Shown one piece after another: positions 1 to 9,027 of a stretch of DNA of 64,000 nt; within the stretch, counting starts at the first letter, position 1, and each line of letters starts with the position of its first letter. The notes under the pieces were generated by a model that was not told where the DNA came from, ran no database searches, and was given only the letters and a program-made list of their open reading frames with translations. The stretch spans positions 1-64,000 of the forward strand of contig CAWGKE010000014.1 in the NCBI GenBank assembly GCA_963823075.1, in the 5' to 3' direction. The translations under genes and the position numbers were made by a program. This stretch comes from UBA4732 sp963823075. GTDB taxonomy: Bacteria; Planctomycetota; Planctomycetia; Gemmatales; Gemmataceae.

Positions 1-1
1 G

Positions 2-412
2 AAGATCGCCGACTTCGGGATCAGCAAGCTGCGGAGCAGCCCGGTGACTGGCTTCACCATGCAGGGAGCCCACTCGCTCCCCTGGGCACCGCCAGAGCAG
101 AGAGATGGCGCAGTCGCCCACCCGTCTGCGGACATCTATGCGATCGGGCGTGTGATCGGATTTCTTCTATCCGGATCAGTTAAGGTGGAAGATTACGCGG
201 GGCTGCCGGGCCAATGGGCTGCGATCATCAAACCTTGCCTCGCCGTCAACCCCGACGAAAGACCGGACGCACAGCATCTTCGGCCCAGGTCAGTCAACTG
301 TGATCGACCGGGGAACAGGCAGGGCAAACGCACTAGAAAAGTCGGCCCCGTTTCCCGGTCATTTCACGCTGGGAAGAACAGGCAAGAAACGAGGCGATCC
401 AGGAAAGAGTGA
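2..412 (+). CDS. Serine/threonine protein kinase, C-terminal fragment (5' end lies outside the window)
   Basis: The reading frame is open from the left edge. It starts inside the catalytic domain with KIADFG, the metal-binding DFG motif. WAPPEQ follows about 25 residues later (the APE position), then DIYAIGRVIGFLLSG (subdomain IX) and NPDERPDAQHL with the conserved subdomain XI arginine. This is a Hanks-type kinase, common in planctomycetes. After HL the next 45 residues are basic and resemble no kinase tail. A frameshift near 280 is possible, given the many indels in the next 4 kb. Substrate unknown. Confidence 0.75.
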   Translation, partial: KIADFGISKLRSSPVTGFTMQGAHSLPWAPPEQRDGAVAHPSADIYAIGRVIGFLLSGSVKVEDYAGLPGQWAAIIKPCLAVNPDERPDAQHLRPRSVNCDRPGNRQGKRTRKVGPVSRSFHAGKNRQETRRSRKE

Positions 413-614
413 CATAGCCATGTCACCAGCCGAAAATGAGGCCTGTTTCTGCAAACCATTGCCCCAGAATAGGTTCGAGATGCGTTTGCCCTGGGGGAAC
501 AGGCGAGCGGGCCAATGGAGGAGAGAAGGTCAGTATTCTTCGGGGAGTGACTACTGTCGTCCCGCCGCGATCCAGACAAGTGATGACCCACAGCCGCCTG
601 CCTCGGAAGGTCGC

Positions 615-1031
615 CTACCCGCTGATGATCCGGTCGCGGCGGTTGAGGACGTTACTCTTGTTGATCTTGCCCGAATCGTCGGTGGCCTCCCAGCCCCGGC
701 GGTGTTCATTCTCAGTCAACTCGATCAGGTCGAAGTGACCGTTCTCGCCCCAGTCTCCGCGGGCGTGGCGGGCAAGGAAGGTCGCGGCGTGCTGGCCAGC
801 CTCCGCAAGGGCCTCGACCGCTCCCCCGGTGATCGTAACCTTGCCGAGCGGGCAGCGCCCCTCTCCCGGATCTTGCCGCAACTGGAGGATCTCGCTGCCG
901 CCGTCGAGAAACTGCTGGTCTGTGCAGCCAGAACAAAGTGCGGCGGCAATGGCAGCCTCCGCGAACGTGTCCGCAACGGCAATCTCAATCGCCGTCCCGC
1001 ACGCCGAACATTTTCCCTGCACTTTGGCCAC
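615..1031 (-). CDS. Small zinc-ribbon hypothetical protein, last gene of the ubiquitin-like operon
   Basis: 138 residues from a GTG start, with GAAGGAAA about nine bases upstream. The N-terminus has two CxxC pairs (CSAC at 8-11, CSGC near 33-36), suggesting one zinc site. The C-terminal half, with HARGDWGE and a later NE, resembles small plasmid-related proteins containing an RHA-GDWG motif, whose function is unknown. It starts 50 bases after the DUF6527 gene on the same strand, so co-transcription is likely. The C-terminus (NVLNRRDRIISG) ends earlier than I would expect for that family, so a frameshift near 660 is possible. Confidence 0.5.
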   Translation of the reverse strand: MAKVQGKCSACGTAIEIAVADTFAEAAIAAALCSGCTDQQFLDGGSEILQLRQDPGEGRCPLGKVTITGGAVEALAEAGQHAATFLARHARGDWGENGHFDLIELTENEHRRGWEATDDSGKINKSNVLNRRDRIISG

Positions 1032-1080
1032 GGACAGGTTTCCTTCAAAAGAATGCCGCTGCTTCTGTGATGGTCCTTGT

Positions 1081-1565
1081 CTATGCCCCGAACAGCCATT
1101 TCTTCAGCTTTCGCCAGGTGCTTTCCTTCGGTCTCGGTTCTGCTGGCCCTCCGACGCTTGCAGGCGCGTTAGGGCGCGGCCAGTACAGGAGGGGTGGATG
1201 GAGCCGGTTCGGTCGGGATGTCACTCCCATAGTATCTCGCCTTCGCCGCCGACTCAGCCGCTCTCCTGGCCTCGATCTTCCCGGGACCATCGCCCGGCCC
1301 ATCTGGACCCTGTTGTGCCGTATCCAGTAATGAGACTGGCAAGGCAGATTCCAGCTGCCGATCGACGGATGGAGCGAAATCGACACGCCGTCAAAGGTCA
1401 GCTTCCAGTCCGTGGGCGAGAGTGGCGTGACGACCTCTCTTCCGCAGCCGCAACAGCACTTGTGGACTACGGTCGTGAACTCAATCGACACGTAGAGCGC
1501 CTTCCTGCAACTCGGTCGGGGACGCACTCGACGAACTCGTGGCTGAGGACGATCTCGGGCTTCAT
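1081..1565 (-). pseudogene. DUF6527-family protein of a bacterial ubiquitin-like operon (frameshifted)
   Basis: The start MKPEIVLSHEFVE at 1565 overlaps the preceding E1 stop (ATGA). The body reads KCCCGCGREVVTPLSPTDW, then ISLHPSIGSWN, then PCQSHYWI. This is the DUF6527 pattern, with a Cys-rich cluster and a C..SH pair likely to bind zinc. The end STWRKLKKWLFGA is intact. The frame changes near 1500 and again near 1300. DUF6527 genes occur beside multi-ubiquitin, E2 and E1 genes. A Ubl-processing or deconjugating role has been proposed for this family, but that is from memory. Confidence 0.7.
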
Positions 1566-2724
1566 AAGGTGTCCCGTCGCCAGCATGTTGCAGTCGATGG
1601 TGTACGTGCTGATGTGCTCCTTCTCGTAATCCCGGTAGAACTCGAAATGCTTTTTCCACCGGATCACGGCAAGAGCGGCGTTCAGCGCGTTGAGGTCGGC
1701 GATCTGGATGTTGCTGGAATAGTCGTCGTCGCCCTCGCCGTCGGCGAATGCGAGCCGGGCGCACGTGGTCGCGCTTCCCGGGGGTCCCCGTCGTGACCCG
1801 CAGGATGCCGCCCAGCCGCCCATCGACCAGTTCGATGCCCATTCCGACGTCGGCAAACGGCACGCCCCACTCGATGAGCTGCTCGATGATCTGCCGCTTC
1901 TCCCTGCCCCTATCGAGGCACAGGAAGACGAAACCCATTCCGCGCAGATGATCGACGTTGGCCCCGTCGATGTAGCAGTCATGCGGGATGATGCCGCGAC
2001 GCATCCTCGAATAGATGTCTGCGAAGTAGGTCACCTTCTGCTGCTTTTCCCTCAGTTCGCGAGCGTGGGGGCACCGGGCGACCTGAAGGCGTTGTGGTTG
2101 AGCAGCCGGTCGCCGTCGAATAGGTGGATCTCCGGCACGGGAGTCTTGGCCACCAGGTCCAGGACGTAGGACCCCGTTCCGCCCACCCCCACGATCGCCA
2201 CTTTCCCGATGGCCAGCTTACCGTCGCGGCGGTGATCCCGGCCGGCTCGATGCGGTGTCGAAGTAGTTAAATACCGACTCGCCGGCCGGCACCGAGCGCG
2301 AAGGTCTTTGCGGTGAGCGAAGGGTCGATGGACATGGCGGGGTGGGAGATGATCTCGATGTACTTCCGTAATTTTCTCGTAATAGTCCTTGTAGCCGCCA
2401 GCGCGGCTTATTGGAGAAGGAATGGTTCACCACGAGGCCGTTGCCCAGGCCTTTTTTCGTGTTCAAGCTTGATCTGGGGATCTCCGACCCGTCCTTGTTG
2501 CACGGGTGGTCGCCGATGAACATCACGGTGTGGGTGCCGGGGGTGGTCGTCACCTCGCCGGCTTCGGTCAGTTCGGAAACGATAGTGCCGCGACAGACCA
2601 CCTTCTGGGCATTGACATACGGAATGTCCTTGACCAGAAGGTGATTCGACTTCACTTCGACGGCATAGCCTTCGTCCCGCAGCCGCTTGAGGTCGGGGCT
2701 ACGACTTACTCGTTGGTGTGACAT
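1562..2724 (-). pseudogene. E2/E1-like fusion: ThiF-family adenylyltransferase with N-terminal E2-like domain (multiply frameshifted)
   Basis: The pieces align in order to one known architecture. DLKRLRDEGYAVEV, YVNAQKVV and TTTPGTHTVMFIGDHPC mark the N-terminal E2-like (DUF6791-type) half. GKVAIVGVGGTGSYVLDLV near 2200 is the Rossmann ATP-binding loop of an E1/ThiF domain. IYSRMRRGIIPH, FVFLCLDRG and SSNIQIADLNALNAALAVI follow. Frames change near 2409, 2360, 2300, 2222, 2060, 1755 and probably 1580, so no intact protein can be read here. The start overlaps the Ubl gene by 26 bases. The family predicts adenylation of the adjacent Ubl protein and its transfer to targets. Confidence 0.75.
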
Positions 2725-3170
2725 TGAAGATCATCCCATCCTTGACCTTGACGGTGTCGGCCGCGACCAGGGTGCCTTCGGCGTTGTGGCGGCCCTTCTT
2801 GTAGGTGACGGTGTAGATCGTGTTCGCGTCGCCCGGGATGCCGGACAGGGCCACGATCTCGGCGAAGGAAACGACCTTGGTGGTCCACCTCCTTCGGCCG
2901 GCCGTTCACGATGATCGTGAAGACCTTCTTGTGGGGCTCAGCGCTGTGGAAGTGCTCGTCCTCCTCAAGGCGGACCTGCTCCTTGCCGTTGGGAATCAGC
3001 CTGTCCTCCTCGTTGCCCTCCACTTCCTGGTAGAGTGCGTAACCCGGCTTCACCTTGCCGAGGGCGTACAGGGCCTCGCCGTCGGTCGGGTTGGGCGACT
3101 TGTGCGGCGTCCGGTCGATGTGAAGCCGTGCCTCTTGCTTCGTAGCCAGTTCCAGTTGATTCTCAGACAT
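2699..3170 (-). pseudogene. Tandem ubiquitin-like (multiubiquitin) protein, one-base frameshift
   Basis: Starts MSENQLELATKQEARLHID at 3170, with GGGAGGG about ten bases upstream. The first Ubl-like domain covers residues 15-80 (YALGKVKPGYALYQEVEG, then EDEHFHSA). The second starts at FTIIVNGRPKEV and, after removing one extra base near 2880, continues TTKVVSFAEIVALSG and ends GMIFNVTPTSKS. The length of 472 nt (1 mod 3) fits one inserted base: GTGGACC where GTGACC restores the frame. No terminal Gly-Gly is seen, as expected for this family. First gene of the operon, so probably the modifier conjugated by the E2-E1 protein downstream. Confidence 0.8.
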
Positions 3171-3334
3171 CGGTGGATACCCTCCCAATGGGTTGGGCCA
3201 GAAAGGGCCATTTTGGAACCGATCCGAAGACCGGCTGGCAGCAACCAGCGCCGCCTCTTTGCCTGCATCTTTCCGCAGAGGAAGACACGATCCGTCGCTT
3301 GGACGTTCGGTCCTGTCCATCGCCCCCTTCCTTC

Positions 3335-3363
3335 TTGACAATGACGCCAAAAGGAACTAGAAA
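3335..3363 (+). promoter_or_regulatory. Candidate sigma70 promoter for the WYL regulator
   Basis: TTGACA at 3335-3340, 17 bases, then TAGAAA at 3358-3363. This would start transcription near 3370, upstream of the palindrome at 3388-3404, so an occupied palindrome would act as a roadblock. Confidence 0.4.
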
Positions 3364-3387
3364 GACGATGGGCAAAAAAACGCTCCC

Positions 3388-3404
3388 CGTATAGTTAGTA
3401 TACG
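3388..3404. promoter_or_regulatory. Perfect inverted-repeat operator between the WYL regulator and the ubiquitin-like operon
   Basis: CGTATA, a five-base spacer GTTAG, then TATACG. It is AT-rich in a GC-rich neighbourhood. It overlaps the minus-strand -10 box and ends five bases before the regulator's GTG start. Defence-associated WYL regulators (CapW/BrxR type) bind short inverted repeats by their own genes, so this is the predicted autoregulatory site. Confidence 0.55.
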
Positions 3405-3425
3405 CAACAGTGGCAGAAAGGGCAA
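3397..3425 (-). promoter_or_regulatory. Candidate sigma70 promoter of the ubiquitin-like operon
   Basis: On the minus strand, TTGCCC (3425-3420), exactly 17 bases, then TATACT (3402-3397). The -10 box lies inside the inverted repeat, so a bound regulator would occlude it. The leader to the Ubl start would be about 220 nt. Confidence 0.45.
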
Positions 3426-4338
3426 GGCGGGTGTCAAAATCCAGGAAGAAAGGGCCGTGGTCTGTTGACCAGCGCCTGGAGTTCATCGACTTCCGGCTGT
3501 TCTGGGAGGGCCATGTCAACCGTGCCGATCTTGTCGATTATTTCGGGGTGTCCGTGCCGCAGGCATCCGGGGACCTGACTCAATACCAGGAGCAGGCGAA
3601 GGGCAACGCCGTCTACGACAAGACGCGAAAGACCTACGTCGCTGGCCCCAAGTTCAAGCCTGTCTTTTTCGATCCGTCCGCTGACGAGTATCTCGCCCAG
3701 CTCCGGCTGATCCAGTCCGGCCTGTTGCCCGAAGGGGAAGCGTGGGCGGTTCGGCTTTCCTCCTATTCAATCGTGCCGATCCTGCGGCGACGGCTCGACG
3801 CAGGGGTTCTCCGCAGGGTGCTGGAGGCGATCAGGAGCCGGGCTTCCATCCGAAGTGAGCTATCAGTCGTTCTCGCACCCGGAGCCGACATGGCGGTGGC
3901 TCTCCCCCACGCGCTGGGCTTCGACGGGGGGCGATGGCACGCACGGGCGTGGTGCCACACGCATCGCGACTTTCGGGACTTCGTACTGCGCGCTTCCTGG
4001 ATGTCCGGGGCGTCGGCCCGGCGGTTGCGGACCCGGCCTGCGACAAGGGCTGGCACGGCGAGGTCACTTTCAGGATCGCCCCGCACCCTTCGTTGAAGGA
4101 CGGCAGGCGTCGAGCGATTGAGCTGGATTACGGGATGGTTGGTGGTGTGGTCGAGGTCAGGACCCGTGTATGCCTGTCGTCCTACCTGGAGCGGCACCTT
4201 GGGCTGGACCTGGACCCGTCGCAGGTTGCACCGGAGCGCCAGCAGATCGTGCTGGTCAATCGCGACGAGGTTGAGGCCGCCAGAAAGGAAGCCGGGGCGT
4301 GCGAGCCGGCCGGTGACAACATCGCCGAGGAGGAATAG
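3410..4338 (+). pseudogene. WYL-domain transcriptional regulator of the CapW/BrxR type (three frameshifts)
   Basis: An N-terminal winged helix (QRLEFIDFRLFWEGHVNRADLVDYFGVSV) is followed by QYQEQAKGNAVYDKTRKTY. The WYL-type core is readable only after correcting indels near 3850, 3908 and 3988: EVSYQSFSHPEPTWRW, HALGFDGGRWHARAWC, RFLDVRGVG. It ends RQQIVLVNRDEVEAARK. Defence islands (CBASS, BREX) often carry such a regulator, which represses until infection or DNA damage. Here it is divergent from the Ubl/E2-E1/DUF6527 operon. The GTG at 3410 is the only plausible start and has no good ribosome site. Confidence 0.7.
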
Positions 4339-4567
4339 CAGCCCACAATCAAGTCTACCAAGGCGGGCGGCGATCCGACCCTGACCGCCGGCCAGAAGCC
4401 CCCCGAACTCGCATAATAGCCCCGGAAAAGCAGATCCACCCGCCCCCGCAGGCACAAAGGATAGGCACAAAGGTTGGCCTGAAAACGGGCGAAAACGGCC
4501 AGAATTCATGGGATCGGTGGAATCCATAGAAATCCACAAAGTCACTGAAATACAAGAGGATACGACA

Positions 4568-5583
4568 ATGGTGCGGATCGGCATAGTCGGTCTGGGCTTC
4601 ATGGGCATGATCCACTATCTGGCGGCGCGGCAGGCGACCGGCGCCCGCGTGACGGCTCTGTGCAGCCGCGATCCGAAGAAGCTGGCCGGCGATTGGCGCG
4701 GCATCCGCGGCAACTTCGGCCCGGCTGGCGAGCAGATGGACCTGAGCGGCGTCCGGCGCCACGCCCGTTACGAGGACCTGCTCGCCGACCCCGACGTTGA
4801 CCTCGTTGACATCTGTTCGCCGACGAATCGGCACGCCGACATGGCGCGGGCCGCGCTGAAGGCGGGCAAGCACGTCCTGGTCGAGAAAGCGATCGCGCTG
4901 ACGCCGGAGGACGCCGACGCCATGCTGCGCGACGCGGCCGAGGCGAATCGCCTGCTGATGGTGGCGCACGTCCTGCCGTTCGTGCCCGAGTTCGCGTTCG
5001 CGGCGGAGGCGGTGCGCGGCGGCCGCTATGGCAAGCTGCTGGGGGCCCACTTCAAGCGCGTGATCTCCAAACCCGACTGGTCGGCGGACATCGGCGACGC
5101 CGCCATGACGGGCGGCCCGGCGGTGGACTTGCACATCCATGACACGCACTTCATCGGCCTGATTGCGGGCGTGCCGGCGCGGGTGTTTTCGAGCGGCCTG
5201 GTCGGCGCGGGCGGCTCGGTGGACTACCTGACGACGCAGTACCTGTACGGCCCCGGCGGCCCGGCGGTGTCGTGTTCGAGCGGGGCCGTGGCGATGAAGG
5301 CCCGGCCGTTCGTCCACGGCTACGAGATCTATCTGGAAAAGGCGACGCTGGTCTTCGACGCGACGCCGCTGACGCTGCTGCACGCGGACGGCGCAATCGA
5401 GCGGCCGGACTTCCAGGCCGGCGAATTGACCGCGTTCACCAACGAAATCGATGCGGCGGCCGAGGGCGTGCTGAAGGGCAAGGCGCCCGACCTGCTGAGC
5501 GGCCAGCTGCGCGCGACGCCCTGGTGCTGTGTCACAAGGAGTGCGAGTCGGTGCGCACGGGGGCGGCCGTGGCCGTGGGGTGA
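4568..5583 (+). CDS. Gfo/Idh/MocA family NAD(P)-dependent oxidoreductase (one frameshift near 5509)
   Basis: Starts MVRIGIVGLGFMGMIHY (dinucleotide-binding GxGxxG), with AAGAGGA upstream of the ATG at 4568. VDICSPTNRHADMARAAL and KAGKHVLVEKAIAL carry the family EKP-like lysine region. LHIHDTHFIGLIAG lies in the C-terminal sugar-binding domain. The natural end ARDALVLCHKECESVRTG lies in the next frame. Adding one G after CTG at 5509 restores it, and the length is 2 mod 3. Expected to oxidise or reduce a sugar or inositol derivative; the substrate cannot be told. Without the correction the frame runs on artificially into the next gene. Confidence 0.85.
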
Positions 5584-5833
5584 ACTCCCCGTTTCCCGCC
5601 GAAGATCCGGACCAAGAATTCAAAACAAAACAACGAGTAAAATCAGAAAATCTCTTGCGATCCGACCCTTTCTGGGCAATACTCATACACCCGTTGTAAT
5701 CCAGCGCATTCGGTCCCCCTCTCGAAGACCGGCCGCGGTTCCGCCGAGGCTGCGGCCAGTGGTGCGCGCCCATGCGACACGTTGTCGCCTTCCCGGGCCG
5801 TCGCTTCTCTCGCATCGGCTTGAGGTTCGCATC

Positions 5834-8572
5834 ATGAGCAGCCCGACATGGTCCGCGCCGTTCTCCTGGATGAAGCGTTCTCGCACAAACCGATTCCGGC
5901 GCATCCGCCCGGCCGCCCCGCGGAGGGTCGTGTTGGGCCTGGAGCGCCTGGAAGACCGCACCGTGATGTCGGTCGCGCTGTCCACCGGCTTCGCCGGCCT
6001 GGCCTTCGACCCCACCCAGGGGGCGACGCCGCCGGACACCATCGCCGCCGCTGGGCCGACCGAGGTCGGCGAGGCGGTCAACCAGAACCTGAACTTCTAC
6101 AACAAGACCGGCGGCCTCGTCATCGGCGGGTCGTTCGCCAGTTTCTTCAGCGGCGTCCGCGCCGACGCCGGCGACGCGACCATCCTCACTGACCCCAGCC
6201 TGCACTACGACATTGACTCCGGGCGGTTCGTCATCTCGCTGCTCGACATCGATACGACCGCCGACAAGGCGTACCTCGACTTCGCCGTATCGCTGAACAA
6301 CCACCCGGCCTCAGGGTCGGACTTCATCGCGGCGCAGATCGACGTCACCGAGACCGCGGCGGCGACGTCCCCGAACGCCGGCGCCACGCTCTGGACCGAC
6401 TTCGACCGCTTCGGCGAGAACGCCAGCGCCTACGTCTTCACCTTCAACATGTTCACGTTCCCCTTGGGGACCCAGAGCCTCTTCGACCACACGCAAATCC
6501 TGACCGTCGATAAGAGCGCCATCCTCGCTTCCAGCCCGTCGCTCACGACGCACACCATCGACCTGCCCGGCTGGAACGGCTCGAACATCGTCAACGAGAA
6601 CGTGGCGCCCGTGGACATGCACGGGGCCACGGCGACCGACCCGATGTATTTCGTGGAAGAGGCCAACTACGGCAGCGCGACCAACAACCAGCTGGAAGTC
6701 CTGAGCGTGGCGAACATCCTCCAGGCCTCCGCCAGCAACTTCCAGGTTTCGACCGTCACGGTCCCCTCCTACACGACCAACCCGCTGGTCGATTCCGCCC
6801 ACCCGTGGAACTCCGGCGACCAGAACGCCAACGCACCGCAGCTGGGCACGTCGGACCAGATGCAGACCAACGACACGCGCGTCCTGAGCGCGGCCTGGCG
6901 GCGCGACTCGCAGGGCGTGGAGCATCTGGTCGCCACGCAGGAGGTTGGCGCGACGCTGGCGCGTGGGCGCTGGTACGAGTTTGTCACCACCCCCACGTCC
7001 GCCGTGCTCCAGCAATCCGGGGAAGTGGGCGCGCCGGGGGCCGCCAGCTACTTCCCCTCCATCGACATTTCGCCCAACGGCAACGTCGGCGTGAGTTACC
7101 TGGAGTCGTCCTCCAGCGAGTACGTGTCGATGTACGTGACCGGCCGAACCGTCGCCGATCCCCTGAACGCGCTGCAGACGCCGGTGCTGGCGGAGGCGGG
7201 CCAGGCGGCGTACACGCTGTCCGGCCTGGAGCCGTCCCCGCACCGAGCGGGCGACTACAGCGGCGTCAGCGTGGACGTCGATTCGTCCGGCAACCCGCTC
7301 AACACCTTCTGGGCGGCCAACGAGTACACCCGACCGAGCGCCGACTGGGGCACCTGGCTCAGCAGCTTCTCCGTCACCGCCGCCGCCGGCCCGGCGGGCG
7401 CGTCCGTGACCGTCAGCACGCCCAACGGGACCCAGCAAGGCCCGGTGAGCTCCATCACGTTCACGTTCAGCGAGGCCATGAATACGGGGAGTTTTTCGCT
7501 CTCCTCCGTGGACAGCTTCACCGGCCTCGGCGGCAACCTCCTCTCCCAGCTGACCGGCTTCACCTGGCTGGACAGCACCCATCTGCAGGTCACGTTCAAC
7601 GCTCAATCGGCCGCGGGGGCCTACAGCATGACGATCGGCCCCAACATCCTGCGGGCCAGCGACAATGCCCCGATGGACCAGAACGGCGACGGGACGCCGG
7701 GCGAAGTCCCCGGCGACGAGTACACCGGCGCGTTCACCCTCAGCGCCCCCGCCGGGCCGCGGCTCATCGAGGGCTTCGAGGGGAGCGGCACGTATCACGT
7801 CGTCTTCGGGCCGGCGACGGCCCAGGTGTCCACCGCCGCCGCCCATGACGGCAACTACGGCCTCATCATGCACAACGGCGGGGATTACATCTACCGCGAC
7901 GACCCGGCTGCGATCGTGCAGGAGGGCCAGACGATCTCGGCCTGGGTGCAGTTCCACCAGAAGGCGGACGGGCAGGCCTACTTCCTCTTCGGCGCCAACG
8001 CCGCCGTCGGCGCCAGCTATTCGCTGGTGCTCTCGGGCGCCACGAAGAAGATGTACTTTCAGGAGAACTTCTTCAGCTTCCCGATCAACTCCACGATCGG
8101 CGCGCCCGTCTCTCAGACCTACCAAGCGAACCACTGGTACCGGATCGAGATCGCCTGGCGAACCGACGGCAGCATGACCGGCCGGCTGTTCGACAGCAAC
8201 GGGACGACGCTGCTGAACAGCGTCAACGCCTCGGCGACGCTGCTCAGCGCCGGCGGCATCGGCTTCCGGGGGACCGGCCACGACAAGTACTTCGACACCG
8301 TGACGGTGACGAGCGGCACGACGCCCCAGGTCGCCCGTTCCCTGGAGACGTTCGGCGATCAAGGGCCGGAGGACGCCATCGTCCTCGGCGGCCGGGACCA
8401 CCACGGCCGGCACGACGGCTCGGACGCGGCGTTCGTCCGACTGGCCGACCATTCCGCGCCCCCGGACGCCGGCCGTCCCTCCGTCGGCTGGTGGGCCGAC
8501 CTGATGGAAGAAGCCCTTTGGGGCGCGTCGGGCGACGCGGATGGTTCGCATAACCCGTTCCGGCTGGGGTAG
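5834..8572 (+). CDS. Large exported planctomycete surface protein with LERLEDR motif, Ig-like (Big_5) and LamG-like domains
   Basis: 912 residues from the ATG at 5834. It opens with a basic stretch and LERLEDRTVMSV. An N-terminal LE-LEDR motif marks many large planctomycete exported proteins and probably acts as a sorting signal. Residues 50-500 form a beta-rich region with many Asn/Ser/Thr and no recognised catalytic site. Residues about 520-640 look like an SbsA/Big_5 Ig-like domain (ITFTFSEAMNTGSFSLS). Residues about 640-840 look like a LamG/concanavalin-type domain (GQTISAWVQFHQKADGQ). A hydrophilic acidic tail follows. Likely cell-surface binding or adhesion. Monocistronic, with its own terminator. 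Confidence 0.7.
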   Translation: MSSPTWSAPFSWMKRSRTNRFRRIRPAAPRRVVLGLERLEDRTVMSVALSTGFAGLAFDPTQGATPPDTIAAAGPTEVGEAVNQNLNFYNKTGGLVIGGSFASFFSGVRADAGDATILTDPSLHYDIDSGRFVISLLDIDTTADKAYLDFAVSLNNHPASGSDFIAAQIDVTETAAATSPNAGATLWTDFDRFGENASAYVFTFNMFTFPLGTQSLFDHTQILTVDKSAILASSPSLTTHTIDLPGWNGSNIVNENVAPVDMHGATATDPMYFVEEANYGSATNNQLEVLSVANILQASASNFQVSTVTVPSYTTNPLVDSAHPWNSGDQNANAPQLGTSDQMQTNDTRVLSAAWRRDSQGVEHLVATQEVGATLARGRWYEFVTTPTSAVLQQSGEVGAPGAASYFPSIDISPNGNVGVSYLESSSSEYVSMYVTGRTVADPLNALQTPVLAEAGQAAYTLSGLEPSPHRAGDYSGVSVDVDSSGNPLNTFWAANEYTRPSADWGTWLSSFSVTAAAGPAGASVTVSTPNGTQQGPVSSITFTFSEAMNTGSFSLSSVDSFTGLGGNLLSQLTGFTWLDSTHLQVTFNAQSAAGAYSMTIGPNILRASDNAPMDQNGDGTPGEVPGDEYTGAFTLSAPAGPRLIEGFEGSGTYHVVFGPATAQVSTAAAHDGNYGLIMHNGGDYIYRDDPAAIVQEGQTISAWVQFHQKADGQAYFLFGANAAVGASYSLVLSGATKKMYFQENFFSFPINSTIGAPVSQTYQANHWYRIEIAWRTDGSMTGRLFDSNGTTLLNSVNASATLLSAGGIGFRGTGHDKYFDTVTVTSGTTPQVARSLETFGDQGPEDAIVLGGRDHHGRHDGSDAAFVRLADHSAPPDAGRPSVGWWADLMEEALWGASGDADGSHNPFRLG

Positions 8573-8604
8573 GCCGCCACGGCCGCGCTGAGTGACCCCG
8601 TCTG

Positions 8605-8647
8605 TCGGCCCTCCGAAGCGATGAGCGCTTCGGGGGGCCGACGCCTT
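8605..8647 (+). terminator. Rho-independent terminator after the surface-protein gene
   Basis: Sixteen-base arms (8605-8620 and 8626-8641) pair with one G-T wobble around a short loop, followed by a T-rich stretch (CGCCTTTTG). It lies 33 bases after the stop codon at 8572. Confidence 0.65.
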
Positions 8648-9027
8648 TTGGCCGCCGCGACCTGCGCGACCGCTTACGGACAAGGACCCTCCCGACTTCG
8701 CTCTCCTACCCCGCCGCCGCGGGCGGCCGGCGGCATCGTGCTTTCACCGCCCCGCCGATGGTCCCCATGCCAGGCGTCCACCGCGAGGTAGGATGGCAAT
8801 CCGGGCGCATTGCGCGGTCTGGAAAAGACGCGCCCACCTGCGCCATGCGCTCCCGAAAAAACGGTCGTGCGTTTCTTGAAGGGCGCCGGGGAGCGCGGCC
8901 GATGAATGCGGTGGACTTTCTAGCCCCGACCGGCATACCTCGTCGTCGCCGGCCGCGAAGTCAAAGCGGCTGAGGCGGGCGCGCGGCCCCGTCTTGGAGG
9001 CCGGCCACGCACCACCAGAAGGGCGCG
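8648..9027. other. Intergenic region, no gene seen
   Basis: 380 bases between the terminator and the P450 start. No frame shows a credible protein and no RNA gene was recognised. The last 20 bases supply a weak AGAAGGG ribosome site for the P450. Confidence 0.5.

Noticed and set aside
4508..8572. A single 1354-residue fusion of an oxidoreductase and a surface protein
   Set aside because: The join is produced by a one-base deletion near 5509. The natural oxidoreductase end is present in the other frame, and the second gene has its own start and LERLEDR motif.
6311..8683. A 790-codon minus-strand frame opposite the surface-protein gene
   Set aside because: No motif, atypical composition, and it contradicts the terminator orientation at 8605.
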